Shown here in pieces: positions 8,694 through 18,700 of a DNA stretch of 64,000 nucleotides (the stretch's first letter is position 1; each line of letters begins with the position of its first letter). The stretch covers positions 1 to 64,000 of the forward strand of contig CAJNDL010000003.1 in the NCBI GenBank assembly GCA_905221505.1, in the 5' to 3' direction. The translations under genes were made by a program, and so were the position numbers. The notes beneath the pieces were generated by a model that was not told the origin of the DNA, searched no databases, and saw only the letters and a list, made by a program, of their open reading frames with translations. The stretch is from a bacterium (GTDB taxonomy: Bacteria > Bacillota > Bacilli > Lactobacillales > Streptococcaceae).

Positions 8694-9556
8694 TTACTTA
8701 ACTTGGCTCCTTTCAAGATTGTTTGCTTAAATGTTGGAATCATGAGGCAGACTGCTAAAATCACTGCACTATATAGACGAAGGTAACTTGTGTTAAATCC
8801 AAGCGCGATAACTGCCCATACTAAAAATTGATAGGCGATAGAACCTACAACGATGGTAACCAGACGTTCTGCCAAGCTCAAACTCTTGAAAATAACTTCT
8901 CCAATAATTAAACTTGCAAGCCCCACAACGATGACACCAATTCCTCGAGATACATCGGCATAACCTTCTTGCTGGGCAATGAGAGCTCCTGCAAGGGCAA
9001 TCACACCATTTGATAAGACCAAGCCCATGAGCTCCATGCGTCCAGTATGAATTCCGAAACTTCTAGCCATATCAGGATTGTCACCTGTAGCAATATAGGC
9101 CTGTCCAAGTTTGGTGTCCAAGAAAAAGAGCATGAGAGCAATGACAAGACTGACAAAGATAAGACCTGTAAAGAGTTGGTTCAAATCTGAATCAAAAGGT
9201 AAGACATCCTGAATTTGCTTAGTTCCAAGCAAGCCTAAATTGGCACGTCCCATAATCAAGAGCATGATAGAGTGACAAGATGTCATCACCAAAATTCCTG
9301 AGAGCAAGGTTGGAATCTTCCCTTTTGTATAAAGAAGACCTGCTGCCATTCCAGCCAAACACCCTGCTCCTACAGCAACAAGTGTCGCTAAAAAAGGATT
9401 TACACCTTTGGTTATCAGAGTGACAGCAACAGCTCCCCCAAGAGGGAAGGAACCTTCTGTCGTCATATCTGGAAAGTTTAAAATCCTAAATGTCATAAAG
9501 ATTCCCAGACCTAAAATAGCCCAGACAAATCCTTGAGAAATAATAGATAATATCAT
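8690..9556 (-). CDS. trpY: ABC transporter permease, tryptophan system (TrpY-like)
   Basis: The 288-aa membrane protein has eight to nine hydrophobic segments and the inner-membrane permease family signature FPDMTTEGSFPLGGA. I chose the ATG at 9556 (MILSIISQGFVWA). The frame runs upstream to 9625, but that part lies inside a strong terminator hairpin and looks non-coding. The Shine-Dalgarno (AAAAGG) is rather far, about 11 bases away. Expression is probably reduced relative to the substrate-binding gene by the attenuator at 9592-9624. Confidence 0.85.
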   Translation of the reverse strand: MILSIISQGFVWAILGLGIFMTFRILNFPDMTTEGSFPLGGAVAVTLITKGVNPFLATLVAVGAGCLAGMAAGLLYTKGKIPTLLSGILVMTSCHSIMLLIMGRANLGLLGTKQIQDVLPFDSDLNQLFTGLIFVSLVIALMLFFLDTKLGQAYIATGDNPDMARSFGIHTGRMELMGLVLSNGVIALAGALIAQQEGYADVSRGIGVIVVGLASLIIGEVIFKSLSLAERLVTIVVGSIAYQFLVWAVIALGFNTSYLRLYSAVILAVCLMIPTFKQTILKGAKLSK

Positions 9557-9591
9557 CTGTTTCTTAACCTTTTCTATATGATTTCTATTGT

Positions 9592-9624
9592 AAAAAATTG
9601 GAGGAGATGTCCCCAACTCCTCCA
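9592..9624 (-). terminator. Internal attenuator between trpX and trpY
   Basis: On the minus strand TGGAGGAG and CTCCTCCA (9617-9624 with 9599-9606) form a perfect 8-bp stem with a 10-base loop, then AA and six T (9592-9597). It lies seven bases after the binding-protein stop and inside the operon. It would let many transcripts end after trpX, giving excess binding protein over permease. Confidence 0.8.
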
Positions 9625-9631
9625 TTACAGA

Positions 9632-10627
9632 TTATTCAATCACTTGTCCTGCTTCTTTTAGAACAGATTCAGGAATAGTAATACCTAGTTCTTGTGCCAA
9701 TTTTTTATTGATAACTGATTTACCAGTTGAAAAGACATTGACTGGTGTATCAGCTGGTTTTGCACCTTTCAAAACTTGAGCAATCATTTTACCAGTTGCC
9801 ACACCAAGATCATGTTGGTCAACTACAACGGATGCCAAACCACCTGCTTCTACCATGGCAGTTGCGCTTGGGTAGATTGGTTTTTTAGCTGATTGGTTAC
9901 TTGATACAACAGTTGAGAAGGCTGAAGCAATAGTGTTATCAATTGGAACCCAGATAGCATCAACCTTGCTAGTCATAACGTTAACTGTTGAAGCAATTTC
10001 GTTTGTTGAAGGAACCGCAAATGTTTCCACTGTCAAACCTGCTTTTTCAGCATAAGCTTTAAATTCTTCTACCTGTGTTTTTGAATTATCTTCACTGCTT
10101 GAGTAAAGAGCACCGATTGTTTTCACATTTGGTGTCAGAGCCTTGATGAGTTCAACTTGTTGTTGAGCTGGGTTGTGGTCAGATACCCCTGTAATGTTGC
10201 CACCTGGTTTTTTCAAATCTTTAACCAAGTTAGCACCGATTGGGTCTGTAATAGCAGCCATGATAACAGGTAGATCTTTTGTTGCACTAGCCAAACCTTG
10301 AGCAGCTGGTGTTGCGATACCAACAACCAAGTCATTACCGTTTGCAACCAACTGTTTACTCATTGTCGCAACCTTACTTTGGTCACCTTCTGAGTTCATA
10401 AAGTCAATCTTCAACTGATCATCTTTATAACCTTCTTCTGCAAGTCCATCTTGAATCCCTTTATAAATCAAGTCAAGAGATGGATGGCTCACAAACTGAA
10501 GAACACCAACTTTGGCAACTTTCTTCTCATTCTTAGTTTCTGGTTTATTCATTGAAGAGTAAATCAAGCTTCCTGCTACTAAGACTGCTAATGCAGCGAT
10601 AATTCCAATTAAACGTTTATTTTTCAT
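9632..10627 (-). CDS. trpX: ABC transporter substrate-binding protein, tryptophan system (TrpX-like)
   Basis: The 331-aa protein has an N-terminal hydrophobic segment (LIGIIAALAVLVAGSLIY) acting as signal or membrane anchor, with no lipobox Cys. It belongs to the family with the motifs GVLQFVSHPSLD and MAAITDPIGANLV (ABC_sub_bind, COG2984). It should capture the amino acid outside the membrane and deliver it to TrpY/TrpZ. The T-box leader upstream, with a UGG candidate specifier, points to tryptophan. It follows an 11-codon mini-ORF by 37 bases and has a GGAG ribosome site. Confidence 0.87.
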   Translation of the reverse strand: MKNKRLIGIIAALAVLVAGSLIYSSMNKPETKNEKKVAKVGVLQFVSHPSLDLIYKGIQDGLAEEGYKDDQLKIDFMNSEGDQSKVATMSKQLVANGNDLVVGIATPAAQGLASATKDLPVIMAAITDPIGANLVKDLKKPGGNITGVSDHNPAQQQVELIKALTPNVKTIGALYSSSEDNSKTQVEEFKAYAEKAGLTVETFAVPSTNEIASTVNVMTSKVDAIWVPIDNTIASAFSTVVSSNQSAKKPIYPSATAMVEAGGLASVVVDQHDLGVATGKMIAQVLKGAKPADTPVNVFSTGKSVINKKLAQELGITIPESVLKEAGQVIE

Positions 10628-10664
10628 TCTCTTTCTCCTTTTTAATTCCTTTAAACTACTTCAC

Positions 10665-10700
10665 TTATCTGAACAAGCGACGCCATCGTTTTCTTTCCAT
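10665..10700 (-). CDS. 11-codon leader peptide MERKRWRRLFR between T-box terminator and trpX
   Basis: An ATG at 10700 is preceded by a near-perfect GGAGG at a five-base spacing. It starts 14 bases after the T-box terminator U-run. The peptide has five Arg, two Lys and one Trp (codon six) and stops at TAA 10665-10667. Its strong ribosome site makes translation plausible. It could be a second tryptophan-sensing leader or a coupling ORF. The function is inference. Confidence 0.5.
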   Translation of the reverse strand: MERKRWRRLFR

Positions 10701-10713
10701 ACTAACCTCCATC

Positions 10714-10748
10714 AAAAAAGTCCTCACACAAAAAACTTGTGTGAGGAC
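10714..10748 (-). terminator. T-box terminator hairpin
   Basis: GTCCTCACACA pairs perfectly with TGTGTGAGGAC (10738-10748 with 10720-10730), followed by six T on the minus strand (10714-10719). This is the OFF state of the T-box. Confidence 0.92.
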
Positions 10749-10951
10749 GTCGATGCGCGGTACCACCTCAATTATAGGGAATTTCCCTATCGCTCTGTCT
10801 CGCAATAACGAGATGCACTGTAAGGTGTGCTCACCGAATTTTTATGATTTCAAATTCTAAATAACATTCAGCCCAATTTTCATCATCACCACTTATCTGT
10901 TTTCAGCTACCACAGACTCTCTAAAAAGTTTGTATGATTACTTTTCTGAAT
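10714..10951 (-). promoter_or_regulatory. T-box riboswitch (probably tRNA-Trp) of trpXYZ
   Basis: The leader contains the T-box antiterminator core GAGGTGGTACCGCG (10756-10769), which base-pairs with the CCA end of uncharged tRNA. An 11-bp terminator stem and six U follow. Upstream are the stem I features GGTAGCTGAAAA and a UGG triplet at 10873-10875, a candidate tryptophan specifier. Uncharged tRNA should stabilise the antiterminator and switch on the transporter when tryptophan is scarce. Stem I was not folded, so the specifier choice is moderately certain. Confidence 0.9.
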
Positions 10952-10957
10952 GGTTAA

Positions 10958-10985
10958 ATTATATCATTTTTCAACTACTTGTCAA
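10958..10985 (-). promoter_or_regulatory. Promoter of the T-box/trpXYZ transcript
   Basis: TTGACA (10980-10985), a 16-base spacer and an extended -10 TGATATAAT (hexamer at 10958-10963). It is near consensus, so regulation rests on the downstream T-box. The expected start is about 10951. Confidence 0.88.
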
Positions 10986-11014
10986 GACTCTTTGAGAATT
11001 TTTTTGAAATATTC

Positions 11015-11045
11015 AAAAACTTCCCCTATAGAAAAGAGGAAGTTT
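11015..11045 (-). terminator. Terminator after ppc
   Basis: The minus strand has AACTTCCTC, a short loop, GGGGAAGTT and then further T. It lies nine bases past the ppc stop and 30 bases before the trpXYZ promoter. Confidence 0.8.
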
Positions 11046-11053
11046 GAAAGGTA

Positions 11054-13750
11054 TCAGCCTGAATTACGCAATCCTGTCGCAATTCCGTTGATGGTTGTAT
11101 GGATTAATTTTTCTTGATCGCTTGATAATTCTCCACGACGTTGACGTTTAATCAACTCCAACTGGATATAGTTGAGGATATTAAAGTAAGGCATACGGTA
11201 ATCCAAACTTGCTTTTAGATATGGATTTTCAGCCAAGAGTTCATCATAACCTTCGATAGCCAAGATAACTTCCTTGGTAACTTGCCATTCATTTAGAATA
11301 GTCTCATAGATTGCTTTTACTTGATCATCTTCACACAGTTTGGCATACTCAAAAGCAATGTTCATATTTGATTTTGACAAGACCATGTCAACATTTGAAA
11401 GAAGTGACTGGAAGAAAGGCCAATTTTGGTACATATCTCGTAGAATAGCGATATTCTCTGGATTTTTATCAATAAATTCTTTGAAACTTGATCCGACACC
11501 ATACCAGCCAGGGAACATGACACGGCTTTGTGACCATGAGAAGACCCAAGGGATAGCACGCAAACCACCGATTTCAGTAATCGTCTTACGAGCGGCTGGA
11601 CGAGAACCAATATTAAAGCTTGAAATAGCCTTGATTGGACTTGACTCAAAGAAATAATCATAGAAATGGTCATTACCAAAGACCAAATCACGGTAGATAT
11701 CGTAACTACGGTCCACTACTTGATCCATAATAGCTTCATAACGATTGGATGTATTGGTATCGCTCTTCTTCTGCGTAATCATACGGTTAATGGCTGCAGA
11801 TACCAGCATTTCAAGGTTATAATAGGCGGCATCTTTGTTACCGTATTTATTGCCAATCACTTCACCCTGCTCTGTCAAACGGATACGATCCTTGATAGAC
11901 TTAAGCGGTTGAGATGTGATAGCTTCATAGGTTGGGCCACCACCACGACCGACAGTCCCACCACGACCATGGAAGAAGGTAACCTTAACACCAAATTCAT
12001 CTCCAATAGCAGTCAATTGTTGTTGAGCCTTGTAGAGGGTCCAACATGATGAAAGGTAACCACCATCTTTATTACTGTCAGAGTAGCCAAGCATGATTTC
12101 TTGGTAGTTATTGCGCGAAGCAATCCATTTCTTAGCAAGGGCAAGAGAAAGGTATTCTCTCATAGTTTCTTCTGAGTGATCCAAGTCCTCAATTGTCTCA
12201 AAAAGAGGAACGATTTGGACACGGGCTCTTTCTTTATCAACTAGCCCTACTTCTTTTAGCAAGATTGCCAATTCCAACATGTCTGATACGCTGGTTGCAT
12301 GTGAAATGATGGTCTGACGAATGACATCATCACCCAACTTATCTTTCAAATTACGGGCAGCCTTGAAAATGGCCAATTCTTTTTCGAGTAACTCTGATTT
12401 TTCAACATGAGTAGCAGAAAGAATGCGTGGATCTTCTTCTAATTCTTTCAAGAGAAGCTGGCATTTTTCTTCTTCACTTAGTTCGCTATAACGCGAATGA
12501 ATTCCTGCTGATTTCAAAAGTTCAGCTACACAGGCCTCGTGAACACTAGAATCTTGACGCATGTCAATAGAAGCCAAATAGAAACCAAAAATTTCAACTG
12601 CTTGAATTAACTCAACAAAATCACCAGAAATTAGTGCTTCACCCTTGTTTTCCAAGAGGGAATCACGGATGGTAATTAAATCCTTATAAAAATCATTGGC
12701 TGTTTCATAACGAGCTCCAACTTCCTTATCCTCAATCAGATAGGCTTTTGTTGCTTGGATTTTTGATTGAATATCAAACAAGGCACGACGATACAGCTCT
12801 TTTTCGCGGTAAATCGAATTATCCTTAGATTGACGAGCCATTTCTCTGACTTGCTTGCTCACATTGACAATACTGGTTGAAAGAGAGAACTCACGATAGA
12901 GCTGGTAAATCTTTTCATCATAGTAATTCATGATGACTTCACACTGGGTCATAGCAGATTGTTTCAAGGTATCTGCTGTAACAAAAGGATTCCCATCGCG
13001 GTCTCCACCAATCCACATTCCCATGGTAATTGGTTTAGGATGTTTCAACTCCAAACCATGTTTTTTAGCCAGACGCTTGTACTCAGCAGTCAAATGAGGA
13101 ACTGCCTTCAGGAATGAACTATTGTAGTATTCCATAACATTCGTGATTTCATTGGTTACTTTCAATTTCTTCTCACGAATCATATCTGTCTGCATGATAA
13201 TCTCAATGTAACGACGGAGATCATTATGCCATTTTTCCTTATTAATCAAGCCTAATTTCACATCACGGTACTTACGCAAGAGGGTATGGATATGATTAGT
13301 CAAATCCAGCATACTCTTACGTTGCACTTGTGTTGGATGGGCAGTCAAAACAGGGACAACATTCAAATGTTCTAGAATTTCAACCGCATTTTCTTTTTCT
13401 GCAACCATTTTGATAGTTGCTGATAACTTACCAAGATAATCTTGATCGATATTATTTTGGTGGTTGATTTCATAGGCCAAATCCACGTCTTCTGAAATAT
13501 TAATCAAGAGGGGCAAGATAGAGAAATAGCGTGAAATATAAGCCATTTCATCATTTGTCAGACTAGTAACCAATTGGTTCAAGCCTTGATAATCTTCTTG
13601 AGTTGACAATTCTTTCAACTGCATGATTTTTTCAAAAGTCTCTGGGGCAAGCATGTTTTTAGTGATATCTTCTAACAATTCTGTTAAAATCAATACTTCT
13701 TCTTGCACGACAGCTTTATTACTATAGTTTTCTAATTTTTGAAGAGACAT
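11054..13750 (-). CDS. ppc: Phosphoenolpyruvate carboxylase
   Basis: The 898-aa enzyme carboxylates PEP to oxaloacetate, filling the TCA branch that feeds aspartate synthesis in streptococci. It has both active-site signatures: [13 protein letters not shown] with the catalytic His, and the glycine-rich [15 protein letters not shown]. It also has the C-terminal effector region ending [10 protein letters not shown], the normal PEPC terminus. The length is typical of the bacterial enzyme. It lies 24 bases downstream of ftsW and is probably co-transcribed with it, ending at the 11015-11045 terminator. Confidence 0.98.
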   Translation of the reverse strand: MSLQKLENYSNKAVVQEEVLILTELLEDITKNMLAPETFEKIMQLKELSTQEDYQGLNQLVTSLTNDEMAYISRYFSILPLLINISEDVDLAYEINHQNNIDQDYLGKLSATIKMVAEKENAVEILEHLNVVPVLTAHPTQVQRKSMLDLTNHIHTLLRKYRDVKLGLINKEKWHNDLRRYIEIIMQTDMIREKKLKVTNEITNVMEYYNSSFLKAVPHLTAEYKRLAKKHGLELKHPKPITMGMWIGGDRDGNPFVTADTLKQSAMTQCEVIMNYYDEKIYQLYREFSLSTSIVNVSKQVREMARQSKDNSIYREKELYRRALFDIQSKIQATKAYLIEDKEVGARYETANDFYKDLITIRDSLLENKGEALISGDFVELIQAVEIFGFYLASIDMRQDSSVHEACVAELLKSAGIHSRYSELSEEEKCQLLLKELEEDPRILSATHVEKSELLEKELAIFKAARNLKDKLGDDVIRQTIISHATSVSDMLELAILLKEVGLVDKERARVQIVPLFETIEDLDHSEETMREYLSLALAKKWIASRNNYQEIMLGYSDSNKDGGYLSSCWTLYKAQQQLTAIGDEFGVKVTFFHGRGGTVGRGGGPTYEAITSQPLKSIKDRIRLTEQGEVIGNKYGNKDAAYYNLEMLVSAAINRMITQKKSDTNTSNRYEAIMDQVVDRSYDIYRDLVFGNDHFYDYFFESSPIKAISSFNIGSRPAARKTITEIGGLRAIPWVFSWSQSRVMFPGWYGVGSSFKEFIDKNPENIAILRDMYQNWPFFQSLLSNVDMVLSKSNMNIAFEYAKLCEDDQVKAIYETILNEWQVTKEVILAIEGYDELLAENPYLKASLDYRMPYFNILNYIQLELIKRQRRGELSSDQEKLIHTTINGIATGLRNSG

Positions 13751-13774
13751 AGGTAATCCTTTCCACTATCAGCT

Positions 13775-14998
13775 CTACATATAGTTTGATGAGTGAGCTT
13801 CTAACTCCTCATACAATTGAGCACGCTTTTCACTTGCATCAATATTTAAGACAAAGGCGATGGCTACAGATAAGACTAGGAGACTGTTTCCTCCTTGCGA
13901 TAAGAAGGGGAAGGTAACTCCTGTTGAAGGAATAATACCAGAAATTCCACCGATATTAACAAAGACCTGTACCAACATCATCCCCCCAACCCCAATCGCC
14001 ATCATGGAATTAAAGGGATTCTTAGCACGAATTCCTACTAGGATGATTCGTAAAATAAGGAAAAAGACAAGTGCTAAAATCAAGCTGGCTCCTACAAATC
14101 CAAATTCTTCGATGACAATTGAAAATACAAAATCTGTATGGGCCTCTGGTAAATAGCCACGTTTTTCAATTGAATTTCCTAAACCTAGACCAAACCAACC
14201 ACCATTTACCATGGCAAAATAGGAATTTGCGAGTTGGTGGCCTGCTCCTGCCAAATCGGCAAAGGGATTAAAGTAGGCACTGAAACGCTTGGCCACATAG
14301 CCAAATACTGGAATTTTTGAAAATTTATCAACCCCTATAAAAGAAATCAGTGATAAGGATAGGGCAGAAACTCCCACCAAAATTCCCAAAAAGGCAATAA
14401 ACCATCTATAAGCGATACCACTAATCGTATACATAATCAAGGCAACCAAAGCTAAAATAGAAGCATTCCCCAAATCTGGGAAAATAGCAAGACTCCCAAT
14501 CAGTACCAAGAGAACAAAGCGCCAGTCATTAAACGCACGAGGAAGCCACTGATTCTGTGTCAACACTTGAAAATCATAAATAGCTATATCCTCTTGTTGT
14601 TTGGAAAATTTATTTGCTAGATACCAAATAATAATAATTTTCAAATATTCGGCTGGCTGAATGGTCAAAGGTCCTACAGAAATCCAGCCATAGGCTCCAT
14701 TGACAGGAATACCAATCAAACGAGCCAAAGCTAATAGAATCAGCTCAACAAACATAACGATAAATAAAAGACGTTCATTTCTTAAAAAATTCAGTCTCAA
14801 CTTATATATCAAGGCAATCAGTATCAAACTAAATATCCAAAATAGTCCCTGACTTCGGACCAACTGCAGTGCACTTTGGCCTTCTTGAATCAAAATAGCA
14901 CTGGTTGTCGAATAAACCACAATCAAGCCCAAAATAGATAAAAGTAAGTAAGGAACTAGGATAGAATAATTTAATAGGTGCCTTTTACTAATCTTCAT
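13775..14998 (-). CDS. ftsW: Septal peptidoglycan polymerase FtsW
   Basis: The 407-aa SEDS-family membrane protein has about ten transmembrane helices. It carries the family motifs NGAYGWISVGPLTIQPAEYLK, GLGLGNSIEKRGYLPEAHTDFVFS and the late Pro-rich loop GVTFPFLSQGGNSLL. FtsW polymerises lipid II glycan strands with a partner class B PBP at the division septum. The start MKISKRHLLNYS is well supported. An extended -10 promoter lies about 70 bases upstream. ppc follows by 24 bases, an arrangement I also recall in pneumococcus. Confidence 0.95.
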   Translation of the reverse strand: MKISKRHLLNYSILVPYLLLSILGLIVVYSTTSAILIQEGQSALQLVRSQGLFWIFSLILIALIYKLRLNFLRNERLLFIVMFVELILLALARLIGIPVNGAYGWISVGPLTIQPAEYLKIIIIWYLANKFSKQQEDIAIYDFQVLTQNQWLPRAFNDWRFVLLVLIGSLAIFPDLGNASILALVALIMYTISGIAYRWFIAFLGILVGVSALSLSLISFIGVDKFSKIPVFGYVAKRFSAYFNPFADLAGAGHQLANSYFAMVNGGWFGLGLGNSIEKRGYLPEAHTDFVFSIVIEEFGFVGASLILALVFFLILRIILVGIRAKNPFNSMMAIGVGGMMLVQVFVNIGGISGIIPSTGVTFPFLSQGGNSLLVLSVAIAFVLNIDASEKRAQLYEELEAHSSNYM

Positions 14999-15068
14999 AG
15001 TATCACCAATCTAATGAGAACAACACAATTGCTTCCCAAATTCCGTTTGTTTTCTAGTTTTGATTGCT

Positions 15069-15077
15069 ATTATACCA
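15069..15077 (-). promoter_or_regulatory. Extended -10 promoter of ftsW-ppc
   Basis: The minus strand reads TGGTATAAT (hexamer 15069-15074) with only a T-rich -35 region. The expected start is near 15062, giving a leader of about 64 bases. Confidence 0.55.
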
Positions 15078-15128
15078 TTTTTTCCGAAAGAAAAAAACTC
15101 TTATCCATCAGATAGACCATTTTTGTCA

Positions 15129-15154
15129 TAAGAAAAAGAGCACTTGGCTCTTTT
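15129..15154 (-). terminator. Terminator after prsA
   Basis: AAAAGAGC and GCTCTTTT (15147-15154 with 15134-15141) pair perfectly across a five-base loop, and the 3' arm runs into TTTCTT. It sits six bases past the prsA stop. Confidence 0.85.
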
Positions 15155-15159
15155 CTGTT

Positions 15160-16098
15160 TTATTCTTTTGAAGAACTGCTTGAGCTTGAATCTCCGCCAC
15201 CAATATATTGGGTGAAGATATTTTGGAAGGCTTGATCTTTAACCTTGATATTAGCTGCTTGTAATTCTTTTCCGATAATGCTTTGAACAAATGTTGAATC
15301 ATTTTGTTTTTGAGTCAAGATAACAGTTTTTAATTTTTCTTTGTAGTCATCAAGATTAGATGATTTTTCAGTTTTCTTAGTGAGTTTTACAATGTAATAT
15401 TGGCTGCTGTAGGCTTGTGTACCAGCGGCTGTAATCACATCAGAAACGCCGTTTACATCTAGAGCAAATGCCGCTTTCTTAACTTGTTCTGGCACTTCTG
15501 TTGAAGCAGAATCAAAGGTGATTTCTCCACCGTTCGCTTTGGTTTTCTCATCCGTTGAGTTATCTTTAGCTAATTGAGCAAAGTCCGCATCACTAGCTTT
15601 TGCTTTTTCAAGAATTTCTTTAGCCTTGTCTTCATTGTCCAAACGGATGATTTGAGCCGTTACATCTGGGGTGTACTCGTCAAAGGCTTTCTTATAGGCA
15701 TCATCTGTCAATTCAGCTTCTGCTGCTTTCTTAACTGCCAACTCAACTAATTTACTTGTACGAATTTGAGCTTTACGTGTTTCAAGCGTCATTCCTGCTT
15801 GTGACAAGACACGTTGGTAATTCTCACCATATTGTTTTTCTTCTTCGGCAATCGTGTCATTGACTTCTTTGTCATCCACTTCTGAGCCATATTGTTTCTC
15901 AAATACTTTTTGGATGGTCAAGTTTAACAACACTTGTTGGGCTGAAGGGTTGCTTTTCACTTGCTCATAAAATTGATGTTCTGTGATGACATCCCCTTTC
16001 ATGCTGATAAGGTCTGCCCCTTCTGAACCTTTCGAACAAGCTGCTAAAGTTGCTACTGATAATAGTGTAATGGCACCTGCCAATAGTTTTTTCTTCAT
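15160..16098 (-). CDS. prsA: Foldase lipoprotein PrsA (parvulin-type PPIase)
   Basis: The 312-aa lipoprotein has a type II signal with lipobox LAAC (Cys21). An N-terminal chaperone helix bundle is followed by a central parvulin-like segment (about residues 140-245, with DADFAQLAKDNSTDEKTKANGGE). The C-terminus is a Ser-rich tail (GGGDSSSSSSS). PrsA helps secreted and wall proteins fold outside the membrane. It is 66 bases downstream of the O-methyltransferase and has its own terminator. Possible -10-like sequences occur in that gap, but none is convincing. Confidence 0.95.
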   Translation of the reverse strand: MKKKLLAGAITLLSVATLAACSKGSEGADLISMKGDVITEHQFYEQVKSNPSAQQVLLNLTIQKVFEKQYGSEVDDKEVNDTIAEEEKQYGENYQRVLSQAGMTLETRKAQIRTSKLVELAVKKAAEAELTDDAYKKAFDEYTPDVTAQIIRLDNEDKAKEILEKAKASDADFAQLAKDNSTDEKTKANGGEITFDSASTEVPEQVKKAAFALDVNGVSDVITAAGTQAYSSQYYIVKLTKKTEKSSNLDDYKEKLKTVILTQKQNDSTFVQSIIGKELQAANIKVKDQAFQNIFTQYIGGGDSSSSSSSKE

Positions 16099-16164
16099 GT
16101 CTACTCCTTTAAGATAAGTGTTACCCTATCTATTTTACTATATTTTCTTAAATTTTTCTGAAAA

Positions 16165-16878
16165 TCATTCGCCGTCAGGCAATTGAACATCTGCTACATT
16201 TTTACGAAGCATGAGAATACCATCCCCCAGAGGGACTAATGTTGCGGTGAGGCCTGGATTGTCTAAGGTTGCATCAAATAGTCTTTGAAGTCCTCTGTAA
16301 ATAGTTCGCTGACCACGACGGACTTCCATAATATCCTTGGCAACATCACCACCTTGGAAAATATCATCCAAGATAACCACACCACCAACTTCCAAATATT
16401 TGAGAATTTCTGGCAGAAAGACGATGTATTTAGACTTAGCAGAATCCATAAAGACGAAATCATAGGACTCTGTCAAGGTAGATAAGACATCTACCGCATC
16501 TCCCTCTAGGAGTGTTATTTGCTTGCGACTGTCAAACTGGGCGAAATTTTCCTTGGCAAAACCAATCATTTCTGGATTGCGATCAATAGTTGTAATCTTA
16601 GCATTTGGCGCATGTTCTGCCATCAAGAGAGCTGAAAAACCGATAGCCGTCCCAATTTCCAGAATATTTTTAGGCTGCATGGTCTCCATGAGAAAACGGA
16701 AATAAGCAACCGTTTCATGGGGGATAATGGGAATATTTTCCTTGCGGGCAAAGTTTTCCAATTCTTTCAGGGAACCTGTGACTTGCTTTTGACGATGGCG
16801 CATCAAGTCCACAATTTCTTCTTTGACGACAGGACGACGCATGTTATGGTTGGCATTTTTACTATACGATTCAACCAT
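16165..16878 (-). CDS. SAM-dependent O-methyltransferase (class I)
   Basis: The 237-aa enzyme resembles the caffeoyl-CoA/catechol O-methyltransferase-like family (YrrM type). The SAM-binding motif is ILEIGTAIGFSALLMAE, and metal-binding acidic residues occur in FVFMDSAKSKY and VVILDDIFQGG. I take ATG 16878 (MVESYSKNANHN), one base after the pepF stop. An upstream ATG at 16920 would overlap pepF by 41 bases. The close spacing suggests translational coupling with pepF. The substrate is unknown. YrrM-type proteins are linked to tRNA wobble-uridine methylation. Confidence 0.85.
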   Translation of the reverse strand: MVESYSKNANHNMRRPVVKEEIVDLMRHRQKQVTGSLKELENFARKENIPIIPHETVAYFRFLMETMQPKNILEIGTAIGFSALLMAEHAPNAKITTIDRNPEMIGFAKENFAQFDSRKQITLLEGDAVDVLSTLTESYDFVFMDSAKSKYIVFLPEILKYLEVGGVVILDDIFQGGDVAKDIMEVRRGQRTIYRGLQRLFDATLDNPGLTATLVPLGDGILMLRKNVADVQLPDGE

Positions 16879-16879
16879 C

Positions 16880-18682
16880 TTATGCCAATCCCAATTTTTC
16901 AACAAGGGCTTCAAACTCATTTAAACGGCGTTCAAAGACTGCAAAGGCATCGTTGAGGTAGTCTTCCTTCTCCATATCAACACCAGCTTTTCTCATTACA
17001 TTGAGTGGATAGTCAGACTTACCTGCCTTGAGGTAGTCGATATAGCGGTCACGGTCTTCTTGACTACCATGAACAATCTTTTCAGCCAAGGCCGAGGCTG
17101 CTGCAAAACCTGTTGAATATTGATATACATAGTAGTTATAGTAGAAGTGTGGAATGCGAGCCCACTCGTATTGGATTTCAGGATTGTCTTCCTTACTCAA
17201 ACCATAATACTCCTGGTTCAAGTCTGCGTAGAGTTTATTTAAGAAATCGCTGGTCAAGACTTCTCCATTTTGGTCCGCTTGGTGGATAGCGTGTTCAAAC
17301 TCAGCAAATTGAGTTTGACGAAAAACTGTTCCACGGAAACCATCTAGGAAGTTATTGAGAATAGCAAAGCGCGTTGCATCGTCTTCCACTTCTTCCAACA
17401 ATTTCTCCGTCAAGATATTTTCGTTGGTAGTTGAGGCAATCTCAGCCAAGAAGATAGAATAATCTCCGTAAACATAAGGCTGCGTTTCACGAGTATAGCT
17501 TGAGTGCATACTGTGACCTGTTTCATGGACAAGGGTAAAGAGATTGTCTAGATTGTCCTGCCAGTTAAGGAGCATAAAGGCATTGGTATCGTAAGAACCG
17601 CCAGAGTAGGCACCTGAACGCTTGCCTTGGTTTTCGTAAACATCAATCCAACGCTCGCTGAAGGCACGTTTAACACGGCTCAAGTAATCCTCACCCAAGA
17701 CTGCCAAGGCCTCTTCTGCCTTTTTCAAGGCTTCTTGGTAGGTAAAACTGTATTCAACAGATGAAAGCGGTGTGTAGACATCGTACATCTTGAGGTCTGA
17801 AATCCCCAAAATCTTTGAACGAAGCTCTAGGTAACGATGCAAGAGTGGCAAATGCTTGCGAACTGCTGCTACCAAATTGTCATAAACACTCTCTGGAACA
17901 AAATTCGCTGCTAGGGCTGCATGACGAGCACTCTGGTAGTTGCGAACTTTGGCACGGTAGTTTTGCACCTTAACATTGGTTTGCAAGGTTTTGGCATAGG
18001 TGTGTTGGAATTGTTCGTAAGTCGCATAAAGGGCTTGATAGGCACCACGGCGCACCTCACGATTTTTAGACTCCATCAAACGTGTGTAAGTCCCATGAGA
18101 GAGCTGAACTTCCTTACCATCATCGTCGAGGACATAAGGGAAAACAATATCCGCATTGTCCAAGATAGCGAAGGTTTCACTCGCCGAACCAAAGATTTCT
18201 CCAGCTCCAGCCAATAATTCTTCTTCACGTTGTGATAAAACGTGATCCTTGCCTTGCAAAAGCTTGTCAAAATAGTGTTGATAAACCTGCAATTTTGGTT
18301 GAGTCTCTAAAAAGTCAGCATACTGCTCTTCACTAATTTCCATAAATTCAGGTTCATAGAATGAAAAGGCTTGGTCTAGTTGGCTGTAGAGAGTCATTGC
18401 CTTGGCGTAGTACTCTTGGTACTTGGCTTCACGTGTATCTTGGTCATTTTTCATATGAGCATAAACGTAAAGCTTCTCCATTTGGCGTTCCATTTCAAGA
18501 GAAAATTCAGTAATTTCAAGTAGGCTATCCGCACTATCCAAGAGATGGCCTTCATACTGGGCTACTGTCTCCAATTGTTCTGTTAAATCTTTTAAGGCTT
18601 CTTCCCAAGCCTGGTCAGTTGGGTAAATCGTTGATAGATCCCATGTATCTTTTTCATTTATTTCATGTCTTTGTAATACCAT
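16880..18682 (-). CDS. pepF: Oligoendopeptidase F
   Basis: The 600-aa M3-family zinc metallopeptidase has the HEXXH site HETGH at residues 386-390 and the third ligand region [11 protein letters not shown] near residue 414. PepF cuts peptides of roughly 7-17 residues in the cytoplasm. The start at 18682 has GGAGG upstream. It follows coiA by 18 bases, so the competence promoter of coiA should also transcribe pepF and possibly the methyltransferase gene. The length is typical of the family. Confidence 0.96.
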   Translation of the reverse strand: MVLQRHEINEKDTWDLSTIYPTDQAWEEALKDLTEQLETVAQYEGHLLDSADSLLEITEFSLEMERQMEKLYVYAHMKNDQDTREAKYQEYYAKAMTLYSQLDQAFSFYEPEFMEISEEQYADFLETQPKLQVYQHYFDKLLQGKDHVLSQREEELLAGAGEIFGSASETFAILDNADIVFPYVLDDDGKEVQLSHGTYTRLMESKNREVRRGAYQALYATYEQFQHTYAKTLQTNVKVQNYRAKVRNYQSARHAALAANFVPESVYDNLVAAVRKHLPLLHRYLELRSKILGISDLKMYDVYTPLSSVEYSFTYQEALKKAEEALAVLGEDYLSRVKRAFSERWIDVYENQGKRSGAYSGGSYDTNAFMLLNWQDNLDNLFTLVHETGHSMHSSYTRETQPYVYGDYSIFLAEIASTTNENILTEKLLEEVEDDATRFAILNNFLDGFRGTVFRQTQFAEFEHAIHQADQNGEVLTSDFLNKLYADLNQEYYGLSKEDNPEIQYEWARIPHFYYNYYVYQYSTGFAAASALAEKIVHGSQEDRDRYIDYLKAGKSDYPLNVMRKAGVDMEKEDYLNDAFAVFERRLNEFEALVEKLGLA

Positions 18683-18700
18683 TAGATTCCTCCATCCTTT

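Noticed and set aside
9557..9625. Longer N-terminus of TrpY
   Set aside because: The bases form a perfect terminator hairpin and U-run, and the added residues lack membrane-protein character.
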